Assembly: GCA_016933095.1 (NCBI GenBank)
Contig: JAFGBP010000085.1
Location: 1 to 13,749 of the forward strand
Direction of reading: 5' to 3'
From: Candidatus Woesearchaeota archaeon
GTDB lineage: Archaea > Nanobdellota > Nanobdellia > Woesearchaeales > SM23-78
Length of the DNA stretch: 13,749 nucleotides
In this document: one piece after another, positions 12,214-13,749 of the stretch
Position numbering within the stretch: the stretch's first letter is position 1
How the letters are laid out: each line of letters begins with the position of its first letter
Position numbers and translations under genes: made by a program
Notes under the pieces: generated by a model
Told to the model about the DNA's origin: nothing
Seen by the model: only the letters and a program-made list of their open reading frames with translations
Databases searched by the model: none

Positions 12214-13749
12214 TCACTTTTTTCGCGCGTGCCCTTTCTTCTTGCCCTTCTTGACCAACAAGTATGCTGAGACGATAATCACTGCTATCGCTAATATGAT
12301 GATCCATGTTAGGGTGCTCCCTCCCCCTGCAGCCGCTGCTTTAGTCTCATCCCAACCAGTGTCCTTTGGCTCCTTGTACTCGTAATCCCCTGGCTTCGCC
12401 TGTTCATGATATTCCCAATAAGCCACGTCCTTGCCGGTCCTGACATTCTCCTCGACCTTCTCAGCGACCTCAACATCCTTGACCCCGAAGTCGTGCTCGA
12501 CGTAGTATCCGCGCTCCGCGGACTCCTCGAGCTTCCCTGCAAACTCTTCAGTCGTTATCACGAGCGGCTTTGAGCTGGAGACTCCGTCAGGAGTGACTGT
12601 GACCGTGGCCTCGTACTCCTCGTCAGGCACGGGCACGTTGATCATTCCGTTGTTGTTGTCGACTGTCATCTCATAGTCCCACTCAGGATGATCTGCGAAT
12701 TTCACCACGACCTTGTAGCCGGGGATGTTGTTGTCGACCTTCACGTTTCCGGCAGGGTCCATCACAGAGTTCCGCCTGTTGAGGCGTAGGTAATTCGAGG
12801 CAGGACCGACCTTCTCATATCCGTCATAGACCATCTTCCTGTTGGTGCCGTTGTCAGCGAGGTCGATGTGCGGCTCGCCCGCATTCTTGACGTAGTTGCT
12901 GTTGAGATCCTCGAAGGGCTCATCCCCGTCATGCCTGCCGTTGCCGGTCTGGTTCTCGACGAAGAATCCGTGCGAGATCCAGATCTTCTTGAACAGCTCC
13001 TTATTTGCAGGATACTTCTTTCCGAACTCCTCGTACACCTCAGTGAAGTCCTTGCTGTAGCTCTTGAGGACAGTCCAGATGTCCTCGAACTTCATCTGCA
13101 GGACATCATCGCCCTCGACCCCGACGTCATAGATGTCCCAGAGGACGCCTGCGACCGCTAGCTCCTCGTAGAAGCCGCGCCTGCTCCAAGCCCTCCAGTT
13201 CTGCTCCAGGCTTCCTCCGACAGGATAGACTGCGGGCGAAGGGTAATGATAATGCTCTGCTATGACGAGAGGCATGAACTCTGCGAATCCCTCGGTGAAG
13301 CTGTCACCGGTGGAAGGGTTGGCGTAGCCGTTGTGGTTCCTGTCCCAGGGCGCTCTCGTCGGCCCGGGCCACTGCCTGTACATAGAGTACATCACGTGGT
13401 GAGAGAACTCGTGCCACTCCCTGTTCTTCGGCTTGTTCCTGTCGGCGAGGTCAGAGTCGTCCATGTGGATGTAAATTGTAGCGGTTGTCGGCGAGTACTG
13501 CGTCGACTCTGCAGTTTGGTGGGTCACCACGTTCACCGGCAGCTTGTAGTCGATGTCCGCCTTCAGGAAGTCCTTGTAGAACTCCACCACTTCTGACATG
13601 TGGAAGTGCATCACTGCCTTGTCCTCCAGGTTCACCAGGTTGGTGGGAGATTTGTATAAGTTAGGGTCCAATGGCCGCACCAATGCGAAGTCCTGTTTCA
13701 GGTCCGCCTCGCTCCTGAGGTCTAGCTGCCTCCAGACGAACGTCTCCTG
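12214..13749 (-). CDS. Membrane-anchored HExxH zinc metalloprotease (5' end outside window)
   Basis: The frame is open from the right edge of the window; the TTG and GTG codons near 13683 are internal, and about 22 further residues (QETFVWRQLDLRS...) precede them. The zinc motif is EWHEFSHHVMY (His codon at 13411-13413), and a third ligand is likely the first Glu of SFTEGFAEF about 40 residues later, a gluzincin-type spacing. An acidic DRNHNGY and, later, NGRHDGDEPFEDLNSN resemble calcium-binding loops. A beta-sandwich-like domain (YKVVVKFADHPEWDYEMTV ... ATVTVTPDG) follows. The protein ends with a Gly-rich linker, one membrane helix (WIIILAIAVIIVSAYLLV) and a Lys-rich tail, so the catalytic domain faces outside. 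The signal peptide would lie beyond the window. Substrate unknown; surface protein processing or nutrient capture are possibilities. Confidence 0.85.
   Translation of the reverse strand, partial: QETFVWRQLDLRSEADLKQDFALVRPLDPNLYKSPTNLVNLEDKAVMHFHMSEVVEFYKDFLKADIDYKLPVNVVTHQTAESTQYSPTTATIYIHMDDSDLADRNKPKNREWHEFSHHVMYSMYRQWPGPTRAPWDRNHNGYANPSTGDSFTEGFAEFMPLVIAEHYHYPSPAVYPVGGSLEQNWRAWSRRGFYEELAVAGVLWDIYDVGVEGDDVLQMKFEDIWTVLKSYSKDFTEVYEEFGKKYPANKELFKKIWISHGFFVENQTGNGRHDGDEPFEDLNSNYVKNAGEPHIDLADNGTNRKMVYDGYEKVGPASNYLRLNRRNSVMDPAGNVKVDNNIPGYKVVVKFADHPEWDYEMTVDNNNGMINVPVPDEEYEATVTVTPDGVSSSKPLVITTEEFAGKLEESAERGYYVEHDFGVKDVEVAEKVEENVRTGKDVAYWEYHEQAKPGDYEYKEPKDTGWDETKAAAAGGGSTLTWIIILAIAVIIVSAYLLVKKGKKKGHARKK

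Noticed and set aside
13246..13596. A 116-aa Val/Arg-rich plus-strand frame
   Set aside because: It is antisense to the metalloprotease catalytic region and made of the complement of Asp, His and Glu codons; no promoter or motif.

Overview
The window looks archaeal, most likely from a small-genome (DPANN-type) lineage. Many genes have an archaeal TATA box (TTTAWATA-like) about 26 bp upstream of a start codon, which predicts leaderless or short-leader transcripts. Both tRNA genes carry introns that fold into bulge-helix-bulge (BHB) motifs and neither encodes CCA. Shine-Dalgarno (SD) sites match GGAGGTGATC. The lineage assignment is inference; no rRNA or marker gene is present.

Layout, left to right. 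1-1092 (minus) is an overlapping operon: a 56-aa zinc-ribbon protein, a TrbC/VirB2-like pilin and a secreted protein cut by the window edge. 1156-3625 is an island-like stretch: an AT-rich TPR-repeat gene and a tyrosine recombinase, ending next to an intron-containing tRNA-Glu(UUC). Upstream of that tRNA lie three covarying hairpin repeats that reuse its 5' end. Next come a small orphan gene, a tRNA-Ile(UAU) with two introns (one in the T-loop), and a four-helix membrane protein on the plus strand. 5444-7853 (minus) is a translationally coupled pair: a sugar-type solute-binding lipoprotein and a HAMP receptor with no kinase or transducer domain. 7995-9173 (minus) is a class I DAHP synthase, the first enzyme of aromatic amino acid synthesis. 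The right part holds an orphan 203-aa gene, a U32-family protein, a DEDDh exonuclease and a membrane-anchored HExxH metalloprotease cut by the window edge.

The most striking feature is the DAHP synthase leader at 9174-9403. A consensus TATA box lies about 27 bp before a leaderless ATG opening a 26-codon ORF. Twelve of its codons are Phe, Tyr or Trp, and it ends in seven aromatic codons in a row just before the stop. Hairpins follow, including one that can mask the SD site of the synthase. This is the architecture of an amino-acid-sensing leader peptide (attenuator), placed before the gene whose pathway makes those three amino acids, in an archaeal context. It is the best candidate here for an undescribed system.
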